A stretch of DNA of 64,000 nt from Paramagnetospirillum magneticum AMB-1 (lineage in GTDB: Bacteria; Pseudomonadota; Alphaproteobacteria; Rhodospirillales; Magnetospirillaceae). Shown here piece by piece: positions 63,754 through 64,000 of the stretch (position 1 is its first letter; each line of letters starts with the position of its first letter). The translations under genes and the position numbers were made by a program. Below the pieces are notes generated by a model that was given only the letters and a program-made list of their open reading frames with translations, did no database searches and was not told the origin of the DNA. The DNA is taken from the NCBI RefSeq assembly GCF_000009985.1, contig NC_007626.1:3961943-4025942 (forward strand), in the 5' to 3' direction.

Positions 63754-64000
63754 TCACGAGGGAATCAGCCCCTCGTGAACGGCATAGCGGATCAAGTCGG
63801 CAGTACGATTCATCCCGAGCTTCTGCTTGATATTGCGACGATGGACCTCCACCGTCCCCACGGCAATGCCGAGGCTGGCGGCAATTTCGGCGGAGCGCAG
63901 GCCGCCTGCCAGTAGAACCAACACCTCCCGTTCCCGCTTGCCCAGCACGCTGGGCGGCGGCGCGACGGTGTCTGCATCCGACTGGATATGGCGGAGCATG
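63754..64000 (-). CDS. LuxR/NarL-type response regulator, C-terminal part (5' end outside window)
   Basis: At least 81 residues of a GerE-type HTH: LGKREREVLVLLAGGLRSAEIA, then SLGIAVGTVEVHRRNIKQKLG with the recognition helix. The frame is still open at the window edge, so an N-terminal receiver domain is probably outside. A start at 63999 is possible but would leave no regulatory domain. It activates or represses transcription when phosphorylated. Tail spacing suggests a separate transcript from the hypothetical gene at 63086. Confidence 0.8.
   Translation of the reverse strand, partial: MLRHIQSDADTVAPPPSVLGKREREVLVLLAGGLRSAEIAASLGIAVGTVEVHRRNIKQKLGMNRTADLIRYAVHEGLIPS

Overview
The window looks like the chromosome of a GC-rich, free-living alphaproteobacterium of the Rhodospirillales type, and the gene mix resembles Magnetospirillum/Paramagnetospirillum. 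This is inferred from gene content and codon use, not from a marker gene. The supporting signs are a bacteriohemerythrin, a large set of chemotaxis, c-di-GMP and PAS-kinase proteins, a class I lysyl-tRNA synthetase, a pyrB-pyrC'-plsY order, and a phasin.

Layout. 1-4.2 kb: the end of a DinG-like helicase gene, a hemerythrin fusion and lysK. 4.2-7.5 kb (minus): pyrB, a dihydroorotase homologue that lacks its HxH metal motif, plsY and a cupin gene, joined by short overlaps. 7.6-15 kb: three large membrane or PAS signalling proteins (a histidine kinase, a GGDEF-EAL protein and a class III cyclase). 15.3-21 kb: a LuxR-type HTH protein, a methyltransferase, a TrpD-like protein with cobyrinate a,c-diamide synthase, and an ABC-2 exporter. 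21-36.4 kb: an HD-GYP protein, a sensor kinase gene interrupted by a one-base frameshift, a periplasmic glutathione peroxidase, YajQ, a soluble zinc-binding chemoreceptor, a divergent partner-switching pair (HATPase-REC-PP2C and STAS), a patatin, an archaeal-type ProRS and a DoxX protein.

36.49-47.84 kb is an integrated element in the 3' end of a tRNA-Pro(CGG) gene, bounded by a 41-bp identical direct repeat. It carries decayed phage virion genes, a small regulatory region (a ribbon-helix-helix protein beside tandem iterons, two excisionase-like HTH genes, and an Arc-like repressor with three operator palindromes), a xis-int pair with a 253-nt overlap, and a cargo pair: an ImmA/IrrE metallopeptidase coupled to a class III nucleotide-cyclase-like protein. 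That pair is the best candidate for an undescribed, possibly defensive, system. A second integrase begins right after the distal repeat, followed by a third tyrosine recombinase, so the site has been used more than once.

49.9-64 kb: fumC and acnA, divergent with only 39 bp between their start codons; two small coupled unknown genes; a CheB-CheR-PAS fusion with a separate histidine kinase; a run of very small genes that includes an RMF-like protein; a B12-binding radical SAM enzyme; a phasin; and the end of a LuxR-type response regulator. Several of these small genes are not recognised. The right boundary of this accessory-looking region is not visible.
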